The notes beneath the pieces were generated by a model that saw only the letters and a list, made by a program, of their open reading frames with translations, was not told the DNA's origin and did no database searches. Position numbers and translations under genes: made by a program. DNA of 5,292 nucleotides from an uncultured Collinsella sp. (GTDB lineage Bacteria > Actinomycetota > Coriobacteriia > Coriobacteriales > Coriobacteriaceae). Location of the stretch: the NCBI GenBank assembly GCA_958439775.1, contig CAUBWQ010000090.1, positions 1 through 5,292 of the forward strand, read 5' to 3'. Each line of letters opens with the position of its first letter. The first letter of the stretch is position 1. Shown piece by piece: positions 1 through 5,292 of the stretch.

Positions 1-42
1 AGCTGAGCCAGCGTCAGTGACGACCAAGAGGGCGGCGCGCGC

Positions 43-540
43 ATGGCGTGCGAGTACTTCTTAAATCGCGGGCACAAGAACGTATACTTCGTCTCTGGTA
101 AGAAAGAGGCGCTGTCGAGCCAGTGTCGTATGAAAGGTTGGCGTGCGGCACTCGAGGCGCGTGGCATTGAGCCGCCCGAGCCTCTGCAAGGTGATTGGAA
201 TGCGGATAGTGGCTATGCCGCGGGCCTTGTGCTTGCCGATAAGCCCGATTGCACGGCGGTCCTCGCTGCTAACGACTGCATGGCAAACGGCGTGATGATG
301 GCTCTACGTGACAGAGGGCTCAGTGTGCCCGACGACGTGTCCGTGATCGGCTTCGACGATGAGCTCTACAAGACGATTCCCAACTCGATTCTGACGTCGG
401 TGAAGTTTCGCCACCGCGAGCTGGGCGTCCGTGCGCTCAACGAGGTCGTCGCGGGTCTGGAAGCTCCGAGCTCCAGAAGCCGTACGCTCGTCTCAGGCGT
501 GTTGGTCGAGCGTTCCAGCGTAAAGGACTTGCGGGCGTAG
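43..540 (+). CDS. LacI/GalR-family regulator, C-terminal sugar-binding part only (5' end interrupted)
   Basis: This encodes the C-terminal half of a LacI/GalR-type transcription regulator, the periplasmic-binding-protein-like domain that senses a sugar effector in the cytoplasm. Visible family hallmarks are the AANDCMANGVMMAL segment, the VPDDVSVIGFDDE block and a terminal VLVERSSV strand. There is no helix-turn-helix. The ATG at 43 is only the first methionine after an in-frame TGA at 4-6. Codons 7-42 already align with the second regulator in this window (SDDQEGG against DSDQYGS), so this ATG is unlikely to be the native start. The TGA lies opposite a Cys codon (TGC, 5011-5013) of the paralogue. 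The gene is therefore either broken by a nonsense or frameshift change, or carries a sequencing error; the upstream part is outside the window. It shares a GDW-ADSGYA-G motif with the second regulator, which points to paralogy. It converges on the PTS gene and ends in the terminator at 726-770. Confidence 0.8.
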   Translation: MACEYFLNRGHKNVYFVSGKKEALSSQCRMKGWRAALEARGIEPPEPLQGDWNADSGYAAGLVLADKPDCTAVLAANDCMANGVMMALRDRGLSVPDDVSVIGFDDELYKTIPNSILTSVKFRHRELGVRALNEVVAGLEAPSSRSRTLVSGVLVERSSVKDLRA

Positions 541-563
541 ACGTGCTCGGCCTGTTCCGTTTG

Positions 564-618
564 TCTCGATCTGTAACAACTAGACGGTCAAAAGTGGTCT
601 ACATGTTACAGATTGAGA
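564..618. repeat. Inverted repeat, copy 1 (22-bp arms, 11-base loop)
   Basis: Left arm 564-585 and right arm 597-618 are reverse complements except at three positions, one of which would be a G-U wobble in RNA. The loop is 586-596. The right arm is followed by only a short run of four T, so a terminator role for the upstream regulator is possible but weak; the better terminator lies at 726-770. Confidence 0.8.
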
Positions 619-642
619 TTTTCGGCTTGGCCTGTGCGTTCG

Positions 643-697
643 TCTCGATCTGTAACAGCTAGGACCGAAAAACTCGGCTAGATGTTACAGATTGAGA
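643..697. repeat. Inverted repeat, copy 2 (20-bp arms plus inner 4-bp stem)
   Basis: Left arm 643-662 and right arm 678-697 pair with two imperfect positions, one a possible G-U wobble. Inside them CCGA (665-668) and TCGG (674-677) can pair further, closing a small loop of about five bases. No T-run follows, so it is not an intrinsic terminator. The inner sequence differs from copy 1, yet pairing is kept in both. Confidence 0.8.
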
Positions 698-725
698 TGA
701 ACAGGAGGACGGGTGCGGTCTAAAC

Positions 726-770
726 AAAATGGCCCGCGCATCACGCATCGATGCACGGGCCATTTTTTTT
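726..770. terminator. Bidirectional intrinsic terminator between convergent genes
   Basis: An 11-bp perfect stem is formed by AAAATGGCCCG (726-736) and CGGGCCATTTT (756-766). On the plus strand eight T follow (763-770), ideal for ending transcription from the regulator side. On the minus strand the A-rich left edge gives TTTT and then GTTTA, so it can also end the lacG-lacE transcript, whose last codon is about 30 bases away. The 19-base loop contains the perfect palindrome GCATCGATGC (745-754). Confidence 0.9.
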
Positions 771-797
771 CTGCGAGCGGCAGGTGGCGTCAGCGTT

Positions 798-2558
798 TTA
801 TGCCTCGAGGTTTTCCTCGATCCAGGCGACGGCACCCTTGGGATCCTTAGTGAGGTCGATGTACTGTTTGCCCTTGGGCGACAGCAGCGTGATGCCCAGG
901 CGGTCGGTGTCGGCCTTCATCTCGTTGTAATAGGTGCGAACCTGCGGAGCCAGGACGATGACGTTGTACTGGTCCATGATGGCGTAGTGGCTGCCGTAGG
1001 CACCGGCGTTGGCGGTAATGTCGATGCCCAGCTCGTCGGCGCCTTCCTTAAGCGCGTTGGCGAGCAGTGCAGAGGTGCCGGCGCCAGCGCACAGAACCAG
1101 AACCCTCAGATCCTTGCCCTTAAGGGCGGACGGAGCTGCGGAGGCCTCAGTGGCAGAAGCGGTCTCGACAACAGGAGCCTCAACGGCGGGGGCGGCAGCG
1201 GTCTTGACGGCCTTGGTCTCCTCGGCCTCTTCTTCGGCCAGGGTCTCGGCCTCCTGCTTGCACAGGACGTTGTCGTAGGCCTTGCAGAACGGGTAGTAGA
1301 TTAAGAAGTCAACGGCCAGCAGGACGACAACCAGGACCAGAGAGATCGGCTGGAAGTTGGTGTCGATGAAGGTGCCGATCGGTCCGGGGAGTGCCCACGG
1401 CATGGCATAGATAAAGCCGTTCATGCCCAAAAAGTCGATGAAGAACTTACCAATGAGGACGTTGGCCACGGGGGCAAACAGGAACGGGATCAGGAAGTAC
1501 GGGTTGAGGATGATGGGCGCGGCGAACAGCAGCGGTTCGTTGACGGCGAACATCACGGGTACGACAGAGGCTTTGCCGACGGCCTTGAGCTGCTTGGAGC
1601 GCATAAAGAGCAGGAAGATGATCGGGACAATGAACGTGGCGCCGGTGCCGCCGAGTTCGCCGATGTAGTTACCGAAGTTCTCGGTCAGGGCGAGGGCGGG
1701 GTGACCGCCGGCCTGCAGCGTGGCGAGGTTGGTGGTGATGTTGCCAAACAGCGCGGCGTTGAGGGCAGGCTTAACGACCGAGGGGCCGTGGATGCCCATG
1801 AACCAGAACAGCGGGATCATGAACCAGATGAGGGCGAGGCCGGCGTAGGAATCGGCAGCGGCGAACAGCGGGCTCACCAGCGTGGAGATGACGTTGGCAA
1901 ACGGGACGGCCAAGCAGGTGCGGCAGATAACGTCGATGACGGCGACAAACAGGATGGAGAAGCTGAAGGCGAAGATGTCGCGGAAGTTCTGGGCGATGGC
2001 GCCGGGGACTTCTTTGGGCAGCTTGATGGTGATGTCTCGCTTAATGCAGAAGGCATAGATGTTGACCGTGGCAAATGCGGCGACAAAGGAGCTCAGTAGG
2101 CCCTTGGTGCCCATGTTGTCGGTAAAGAACACCGATACATCGGCGCCGTCGATCTTGGCACTCGTCTGGGTAACGGCCAAGATGAGCATAGCGCACATGG
2201 CGGCGACCATGGTGCTCGTGGCGTTGATGGCCTTGCCGGCAGGCATGCGGCGGTTCTTGGAGCCGGTCAGCGCGCTTGCGGTGGTGCCGGCGACCATGAT
2301 GCCCACGACGCCCATCGTGAAGTTGTAAACCTTGTTGCAGAAGTTCACGACGTCGACGTTCCACCAGTCGGGCAGCGTAAAGCCGCCGACCGTGGCGACA
2401 ACGCCCGGCAGGGTCGAAATAAGCAGGAAGACAGAAGAAGACAGGATGACGGGCATTGCTGCCAAAAAGCCGTCTTTAATGGCCTGAAGGTAGATGTTCT
2501 TAGAGACCTTGTCGAAGTACGGCTGACCTTTCTCCAAGAACTTAACGATCGATTCCAT
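798..2558 (-). CDS. lacE: Lactose-family PTS permease, fused EIIC-EIIB (EIICB)
   Basis: This membrane permease of the lactose/cellobiose PTS family imports a beta-galactoside, most likely lactose, and phosphorylates it using phosphate relayed through EI, HPr and EIIA. The 586 residues fit LacE-type EIICB proteins. Residues 1 to about 430 are the EIIC channel, with many hydrophobic segments. It contains the GIHG motif (His257) and the VNEPLLF motif (Glu341), which correspond to the conserved substrate-site His and Glu of this EIIC family. Residues about 431-480 form an Ala/Glu/Pro-rich linker. Residues about 483-586 are the EIIB domain, with the phosphorylation loop VLVLCAGAGTSALLANAL and catalytic Cys490. 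The start is supported by an AAGAGGAG ribosome binding site 8 bases upstream. It lies downstream of lacG on the same strand, with a 176-base gap containing a stem-loop. No EIIA gene is visible. Cellobiose-type specificity cannot be fully excluded, but the linked LacG favours lactose. Confidence 0.93.
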   Translation of the reverse strand: MESIVKFLEKGQPYFDKVSKNIYLQAIKDGFLAAMPVILSSSVFLLISTLPGVVATVGGFTLPDWWNVDVVNFCNKVYNFTMGVVGIMVAGTTASALTGSKNRRMPAGKAINATSTMVAAMCAMLILAVTQTSAKIDGADVSVFFTDNMGTKGLLSSFVAAFATVNIYAFCIKRDITIKLPKEVPGAIAQNFRDIFAFSFSILFVAVIDVICRTCLAVPFANVISTLVSPLFAAADSYAGLALIWFMIPLFWFMGIHGPSVVKPALNAALFGNITTNLATLQAGGHPALALTENFGNYIGELGGTGATFIVPIIFLLFMRSKQLKAVGKASVVPVMFAVNEPLLFAAPIILNPYFLIPFLFAPVANVLIGKFFIDFLGMNGFIYAMPWALPGPIGTFIDTNFQPISLVLVVVLLAVDFLIYYPFCKAYDNVLCKQEAETLAEEEAEETKAVKTAAAPAVEAPVVETASATEASAAPSALKGKDLRVLVLCAGAGTSALLANALKEGADELGIDITANAGAYGSHYAIMDQYNVIVLAPQVRTYYNEMKADTDRLGITLLSPKGKQYIDLTKDPKGAVAWIEENLEA

Positions 2559-2566
2559 AGTTCACG

Positions 2567-2574
2567 CTCCTCTT
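2567..2574 (-). promoter_or_regulatory. Ribosome binding site of the PTS EIICB gene
   Basis: On the minus strand the sequence AAGAGGAG lies 8 bases before the ATG at 2556-2558. This is a near-consensus Shine-Dalgarno site at good spacing and fixes the start of the permease. Confidence 0.85.
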
Positions 2575-2666
2575 TGCATGAAATCTTAATGGCATGGACG
2601 TTGAAAACCTATATGGTCTCCCGCTTGCTAAAAGCCCGGGTGCAGGCGGGGTCGGTCCCAGGGGGA

Positions 2667-2713
2667 GAGAGGGGAGCGGCTGGGTTTGTATCGCATAGGG
2701 CCGCTCCCCTCTC
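2667..2713 (-). other. Intercistronic stem-loop between lacG and lacE
   Basis: GAGAGGGGAGCGGC (2667-2680) and GCCGCTCCCCTCTC (2700-2713) are a perfect 14-bp inverted repeat around a 19-base loop. It begins 21 bases after the lacG stop and ends 108 bases before the lacE start. On the minus (coding) strand no T-run follows the stem; the next bases are C/G-rich. It is therefore not a typical intrinsic terminator. A role in transcript stability, processing or partial termination is an inference from its position. The remaining spacer shows no gene and no clear promoter. Confidence 0.75.
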
Positions 2714-2734
2714 GGGGGAAAGCGAGGCGATGCG

Positions 2735-4183
2735 CTACTGCGCGTCCGCCATAGTGTCGGCGAGCTCCTTGTACCAGAGTGCCGACTGCTTGATGTAGCG
2801 TTTTTGCGTGTCGAAGTCGATGTAGAACAGGCCGTAGCGCTTGTTATAGCCGTTGGCCCACGAGAACTGGTCCTGCAGGCTCCAGATAAAGTAGCCCTGG
2901 ACGTCGACGCCCTCGGCGCGCGCCCGGAGCACCTTCTCCATGTGCTGGTCGACAAAGTCGATGCGCTCGGGATCGGCGACGATGCCGTTTGCGTCGGGCT
3001 CGGGGTCCTTGTGGCCCAGGCCGTTTTCGGTGATATAGATGACGGGGAGGTTGGGATAGGTGGCGCTGATGTGCTTGAGCGTGTCGTAGAGGCCTTGCGG
3101 GTAGATGAGCCAATCCCAGTCGGTGGTGGGGATACCCGGCATATCGACCTGCTGCCCGACGCCCTTAAACTTAAAGCACGAGGTGCCCTTGTCTCCGGTG
3201 CCGTTAAAGCTGTTGGTGGACTCGCCATCGTAGGCGGCGATAAACGCCGACTGATAGTAGTTGAGGCCGAACATATCGTTGCGGGGCGCCGCCTTGGCGA
3301 GCTCCTCCATGTCGCTGTCCTCAACCGTAAGCGTGGCGTTGTTGGCACGCAGAATCTCGTTGATGAGTGAGAGGGTGCGCGCGGAGTAGTGACCCAGGAA
3401 GGCGCCGTCCATGATGAAGTCGGTGTAGAAGGCGTTGTACAGGTCGGCGGCGTGCTGGTCGGCGGGCGAGTCTGTGGCAGGATATGCCGGCGTCAGGACG
3501 TTGACCATGCCAATGCGTCCGCCCAGGTGCTCGGTCTCGTCAAGATCCTTATACAGGTTGACGGCGCGGGCGTGGGCAACGAGCTCGTTGTGCTGGCTCT
3601 GGATGCCGCTCGTCACATCAAAGTGATGGTTGGGCGGGAAGTTGCCTTGGATGTATTGGGAGTGCGAGAGGCTGATGAGCTCGTTGATGGTGAACCAATT
3701 CTTGACCTCGCGGAACTCGCGGAAGCAGAACTCGGCATAGCGCACATAGGCGTCGACGGTCTTGCGGTTGAGCCAGTCGCCCTGGTTGAACAGGGCGGCG
3801 GGGGAGTCAAAGTGATGCAGGGACACATAGGGCTCGACGCCATACTTTTTGCAGCAGGCGAACAGCTCGTGGTAGTGCTTAACGCCCTCGGCGAGGGGCT
3901 CGGCATCGTCGCCGTTGGGGAAGATGCGGGTCCAGGCGATGGACACACGGATGGCGTTGAGTCCATGCTCGGCAGAAAGGCGGATATCCTCCTCGTAGCG
4001 GTTGTAGAAATCACTGGCCGGGTCGGGCAAAAAGCGACCCTGGGCGACAAGGTAATCGTCCCACATGGTCTTACCCTTGCCTGCCACCTTCGTGGAACCT
4101 TCCGTTTGGTACGCGGCGGTTGCGGCGCCCCAAACAAAGCCCTTCGGCAGCTGCTGTACGCGGTTTAGCAAAGACATATGCAT
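2735..4183 (-). CDS. lacG: 6-phospho-beta-galactosidase (GH1, LacG type)
   Basis: This cytoplasmic glycoside hydrolase family 1 enzyme cleaves lactose-6-phosphate delivered by the PTS to galactose-6-phosphate and glucose. The 482 residues are close to the roughly 470 of known LacG. Near the N-terminus is LPKGFVWGAATAAYQTEG. The acid/base is Glu168 in TINE and the nucleophile Glu386 in ITENG. The segment FSWANGYNKRYGLFY supplies Ser441, Lys448 and Tyr450, matching the phosphate-binding Ser/Lys/Tyr of Lactococcus LacG. Trp442 matches the Trp typical of 6-phospho-beta-galactosidases; 6-phospho-beta-glucosidases usually differ here. All catalytic residues are present. Two starts compete: ATG 4183 and ATG 4177 (Met3). 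A GAGGG ribosome site lies 4 bases from the first and 10 from the second, so either is possible. The gene is first in a probable lacG-lacE operon and diverges from the second LacI-family gene across an operator-bearing region. Confidence 0.93.
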   Translation of the reverse strand: MHMSLLNRVQQLPKGFVWGAATAAYQTEGSTKVAGKGKTMWDDYLVAQGRFLPDPASDFYNRYEEDIRLSAEHGLNAIRVSIAWTRIFPNGDDAEPLAEGVKHYHELFACCKKYGVEPYVSLHHFDSPAALFNQGDWLNRKTVDAYVRYAEFCFREFREVKNWFTINELISLSHSQYIQGNFPPNHHFDVTSGIQSQHNELVAHARAVNLYKDLDETEHLGGRIGMVNVLTPAYPATDSPADQHAADLYNAFYTDFIMDGAFLGHYSARTLSLINEILRANNATLTVEDSDMEELAKAAPRNDMFGLNYYQSAFIAAYDGESTNSFNGTGDKGTSCFKFKGVGQQVDMPGIPTTDWDWLIYPQGLYDTLKHISATYPNLPVIYITENGLGHKDPEPDANGIVADPERIDFVDQHMEKVLRARAEGVDVQGYFIWSLQDQFSWANGYNKRYGLFYIDFDTQKRYIKQSALWYKELADTMADAQ

Positions 4184-4187
4184 ACAC

Positions 4188-4192
4188 CCTCT
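4188..4192 (-). promoter_or_regulatory. Ribosome binding site of lacG
   Basis: On the minus strand GAGGG (within GAGAGGG) precedes the start. The gap is 4 bases to the ATG at 4181-4183 and 10 bases to the in-frame ATG at 4175-4177. Spacing therefore does not decide clearly between the two starts. Confidence 0.6.
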
Positions 4193-4297
4193 CGTCTCGC
4201 TGTTCGATATTGTGCGTTTGCGCTCAGGAGGCTCCCTGGTTAGCGTTCAGCGGTGAAAAAGCCCGATAAACACTATCTTAAAATGATTAGAACCAAA

Positions 4298-4313
4298 ATG
4301 AGCACGTGAACAT
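4298..4313. promoter_or_regulatory. Candidate LacI-family operator O1
   Basis: ATGAGCACGTGAACAT is a 16-bp dyad with 6 of 8 base pairs symmetric and a central CG, the geometry typical of LacI/GalR operators. It matches O2 at 15 of 16 positions. It lies about 115 bases before lacG. Confidence 0.7.
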
Positions 4314-4319
4314 TTGACA

Positions 4320-4335
4320 ATGAGCACGTTAACAT
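4320..4335. promoter_or_regulatory. Candidate LacI-family operator O2
   Basis: ATGAGCACGTTAACAT differs from O1 at one base and starts exactly 22 bp further on, about two helical turns, so dimers on O1 and O2 would lie on nearly the same face. Symmetry is 5 of 8 pairs. Cooperative binding is inferred from the spacing. Confidence 0.68.
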
Positions 4336-4373
4336 CCGGCTGGGATGTATAGAAACAAAACAACTTCAAACAG

Positions 4374-4404
4374 CCGCGAACGGTTGTATTTGTTCGGTAA
4401 GCGG
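4374..4404. promoter_or_regulatory. Second candidate dyad upstream of the regulator promoter
   Basis: CCGCGAAC (4374-4381) is followed after 10 bases by GTTCG (4392-4396), with GCGG at 4401-4404 completing an interrupted symmetric pattern. It ends six bases before the -35 of the regulator promoter and is unlike the three O-type sites. It may bind another regulator; function is unknown. Confidence 0.35.
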
Positions 4405-4410
4405 TTTTGA

Positions 4411-4440
4411 TTGACAGAAGTTTTCATGTTGTGGTATATG
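4411..4440 (+). promoter_or_regulatory. Probable sigma-70-type promoter of the LacI-family regulator
   Basis: A perfect TTGACA -35 (4411-4416) is followed after 18 bases by TATATG (4435-4440) as a moderate -10. The predicted start point is near 4447, immediately before operator O3. This arrangement would let the regulator block its own transcription. Confidence 0.6.
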
Positions 4441-4451
4441 GCTCGGGTATC

Positions 4452-4467
4452 ATGAGCACGTTATCGA
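4452..4467. promoter_or_regulatory. Candidate LacI-family operator O3 (half-conserved)
   Basis: ATGAGCACGTTATCGA shares the first 12 bases with O2 but loses the right half-site, so symmetry is poor (4 of 8 pairs). It sits just after the predicted start point of the regulator promoter. The position fits autoregulation, perhaps with weaker binding than O1 and O2. Confidence 0.55.
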
Positions 4468-4518
4468 TGTATGTACGATGCGCCATGGGCGCGGGGAATA
4501 GTTGGGAAGCAGGTTAGC

Positions 4519-5292
4519 GTGGAAGGCATGGCTCAGCAGACAAGGAATGGTCATTCGGCGAGCGCGGCAGAGGTTGCGGCGCTCGCTGGCGTGAGCCGCC
4601 AGACTGTGTCCCGCGTGGTCAACGGGATGCGCAACGTGACGGAAAAGACGCGCAAGCGTGTGCTGGCCGCCATGGAAGAGCTGGGCTTTCGTCCCAATTT
4701 TGCTGGAGCGGCGTTGCGCGGCGGGTCGTATCGTTCTATTGGCCTGTGCATGTACAACATCACACGTGTCGGTAACCTGGCGACGCTCGAGGGTATCATG
4801 CAAGCGGCGCGCGAGCACGATTTTGCCGTCACTATGATCGAGATGGGCGGCGACAAGCCCTATACACTTGCCGATGCCTCGCGCCGCATGGTCGAGCGAC
4901 CCGTCGACGGCATGATTCTCAACATGAACCGCATGGCTCCCGATTTTGAGGAGTTTGTTCCCCAGCCGGGAGTGCGAACGGTCATCCTGTCCATGTATGC
5001 GCATCCGCGCTGCACGACGATCGACTCCGACCAGTATGGTTCGTGCGAGCTGTTGACCAATTATCTGCTGGAACATGGTCACTCGAATATGCGGTTTGTG
5101 GCGGGTCCGGAAAACTCGATTTCCTCGCGTTTTCGTGAGGCCGGTTGGCGCGATACGCTGGGTCGTGCTCATGTCGATGCCGCTCCGATGCTGCGTGGCG
5201 ATTGGAGTGCGGACAGTGGGTACGCCATGGGCGAGCGGATTGCGGCCGAGGTGCTTGCCGGCGGGTCGCAGGCGCCGACTGCCGTGCTTGCG
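4519..5292 (+). CDS. LacI/GalR-family transcriptional regulator (3' end beyond window)
   Basis: This is a sugar-responsive DNA-binding regulator, probably the repressor of the divergent lacG-lacE genes. From a GTG start it has 258 codons in the window and no stop. The helix-turn-helix spans residues about 16-36 (AAEVAALAGVSRQTVSRVVNG), with recognition helix SRQTVSRVVN. A hinge region (NFAGAALRGG) follows, then the sugar-binding domain with VDGMILNMNRM, the GHSNMRFVAGP strand and the GDWSADSGYAMG motif. Start choice: GTG 4519 has a weak AGG site at 4511-4513 with 5-base spacing. ATG 4528 has GGAAGG only one base away, which is too close. ATG 4471 is in frame but lacks a ribosome site and would sit at the operator. 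GTG 4519 is preferred, with ATG 4528 as an alternative. The protein is a paralogue of the regulator fragment at the left end. Regulation of lacG is inferred from divergent orientation and shared operators. Confidence 0.93.
   Translation, partial: MEGMAQQTRNGHSASAAEVAALAGVSRQTVSRVVNGMRNVTEKTRKRVLAAMEELGFRPNFAGAALRGGSYRSIGLCMYNITRVGNLATLEGIMQAAREHDFAVTMIEMGGDKPYTLADASRRMVERPVDGMILNMNRMAPDFEEFVPQPGVRTVILSMYAHPRCTTIDSDQYGSCELLTNYLLEHGHSNMRFVAGPENSISSRFREAGWRDTLGRAHVDAAPMLRGDWSADSGYAMGERIAAEVLAGGSQAPTAVLA

Larger units (their letters stand above)
545..700. repeat. Tandem pair of approximately 79-80 bp hairpin-forming repeat units
   Basis: Two adjacent units begin with nearly the same sequence (GCTCGGCCTGT at 545 and GCTTGGCCTGT at 625). 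Each continues into the same inverted-repeat arms, TCTCGATCTGTAACA on the left and TGTTACAGATTGAGA on the right. The arms start 79 bp apart (564 and 643). Arms are almost identical between units while the loops differ. The pair fills most of the gap between the regulator fragment and the convergent PTS gene. No coding sequence is evident. The pattern resembles a dispersed intergenic palindrome family (REP or MITE-like), but membership in a genome-wide family cannot be tested from this window. Confidence 0.8.
4184..4518. other. Divergent intergenic control region of lacG-lacE and the LacI-family regulator
   Basis: This 335-base gap is clearly more A+T-rich than the genes around it in its middle part (about 4255-4440). 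It holds no convincing gene. It contains three repeats of a LacI-type operator, a second dyad at 4374-4404 and a plus-strand promoter at 4411-4440. No textbook promoter is visible for lacG on the minus strand. TTGTCA (4315-4320) and TCTAAT (4286-4291) are both present but 23 bases apart, too far for a standard promoter. If TCTAAT is the -10, the first operator would lie between it and the -35. The lacG leader also has a weak hairpin (CGCT at 4221-4224, AGCG at 4242-4245) without a T-run. Confidence 0.75.

Noticed and set aside
545..700. CRISPR array
   Set aside because: There are only two units, each an internal palindrome with similar flanks rather than short direct repeats separated by unique spacers, and no cas gene is present.
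729..1304. Plus-strand open frame (191 codons) opposite the EIIB end of the permease gene
   Set aside because: It begins inside the terminator hairpin, is antisense to the well-supported EIICB gene and has a Gly/Leu/Val low-complexity translation with no family features.
2630..2666. Possible weak intrinsic terminator before lacE (CCCG and CGGG followed by CTTTT on the minus strand)
   Set aside because: The stem has only four base pairs and the T-run only four bases, too weak to call.
2542..3348. Minus-strand frame (268 codons) overlapping lacG and the start of lacE
   Set aside because: It overlaps two confident genes in another frame, and its Ser/Arg/Thr/Pro-rich translation is typical of out-of-frame reading.
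3389..4168. Plus-strand open frame (259 codons) opposite lacG
   Set aside because: It is fully antisense to a GH1 enzyme with all catalytic residues. Its translation is Gly/Val-rich and matches no known family.
4184..4290. Possible antiterminator (RAT-type) leader before lacG, as seen in some BglG/LacT-controlled operons
   Set aside because: No RAT-like sequence and no terminator with a T-run is visible in the leader; only a weak hairpin at 4221-4245.
4450..5172. Long open frame (240 codons) on the minus strand opposite the second LacI-family gene
   Set aside because: It lies antisense to a clear helix-turn-helix regulator and runs through the promoter side of that gene. Its translation is Arg/His-rich with no recognisable domain, typical of a shadow frame in GC-rich DNA.

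Overview
The window is a compact, moderately GC-rich stretch of bacterial chromosome that holds a lactose-type phosphotransferase (PTS) locus. Two LacI/GalR-family regulator genes bracket it. The protein style (LacI proteins sharing a GDW-ADSGYA-G signature), the base composition and the lactose PTS/6-phospho-beta-galactosidase pair suggest a gut actinobacterium of the Coriobacteriia, possibly Collinsella-like. This placement is an inference from recall; no marker gene is present.

Layout. (1) Bases 1-540, plus strand: the C-terminal sugar-binding part of a LacI-family regulator. Homology to the second regulator runs left of the first in-frame ATG (43) up to an in-frame TGA at 4-6, so the gene is probably interrupted. 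(2) Bases 541-797: two tandem copies of an approximately 79-80 bp unit, each with a long imperfect inverted repeat, then a strong bidirectional terminator between the convergent genes. (3) Bases 798-2558, minus strand: a lactose-family PTS permease with fused EIIC and EIIB domains (LacE type). (4) Bases 2559-2734: an intercistronic spacer with a perfect 14-bp stem-loop. (5) Bases 2735-4183, minus strand: 6-phospho-beta-galactosidase (LacG type, GH1). (6) Bases 4184-4518: a divergent control region with three copies of a LacI-style operator, a further dyad and a plus-strand promoter. (7) Bases 4519 to the window end, plus strand: the N-terminal 258 codons of a second LacI-family regulator with an intact helix-turn-helix.

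How the parts work together. The EIICB permease would take up lactose (or a related beta-galactoside) and phosphorylate it. LacG would then hydrolyse the 6-phospho-sugar to galactose-6-phosphate and the aglycone sugar. The divergent regulator very likely binds the shared operator motif, controlling lacG-lacE transcription and possibly its own. No EIIA (LacF) and no tagatose-6-phosphate pathway genes are visible, so those functions must lie outside the window.

Most of the window is a well-understood type of sugar-utilisation locus. The less ordinary items are the paired hairpin repeats, the interrupted regulator, the three-copy operator and the intercistronic stem-loop. I did not find convincing evidence of a wholly new system.
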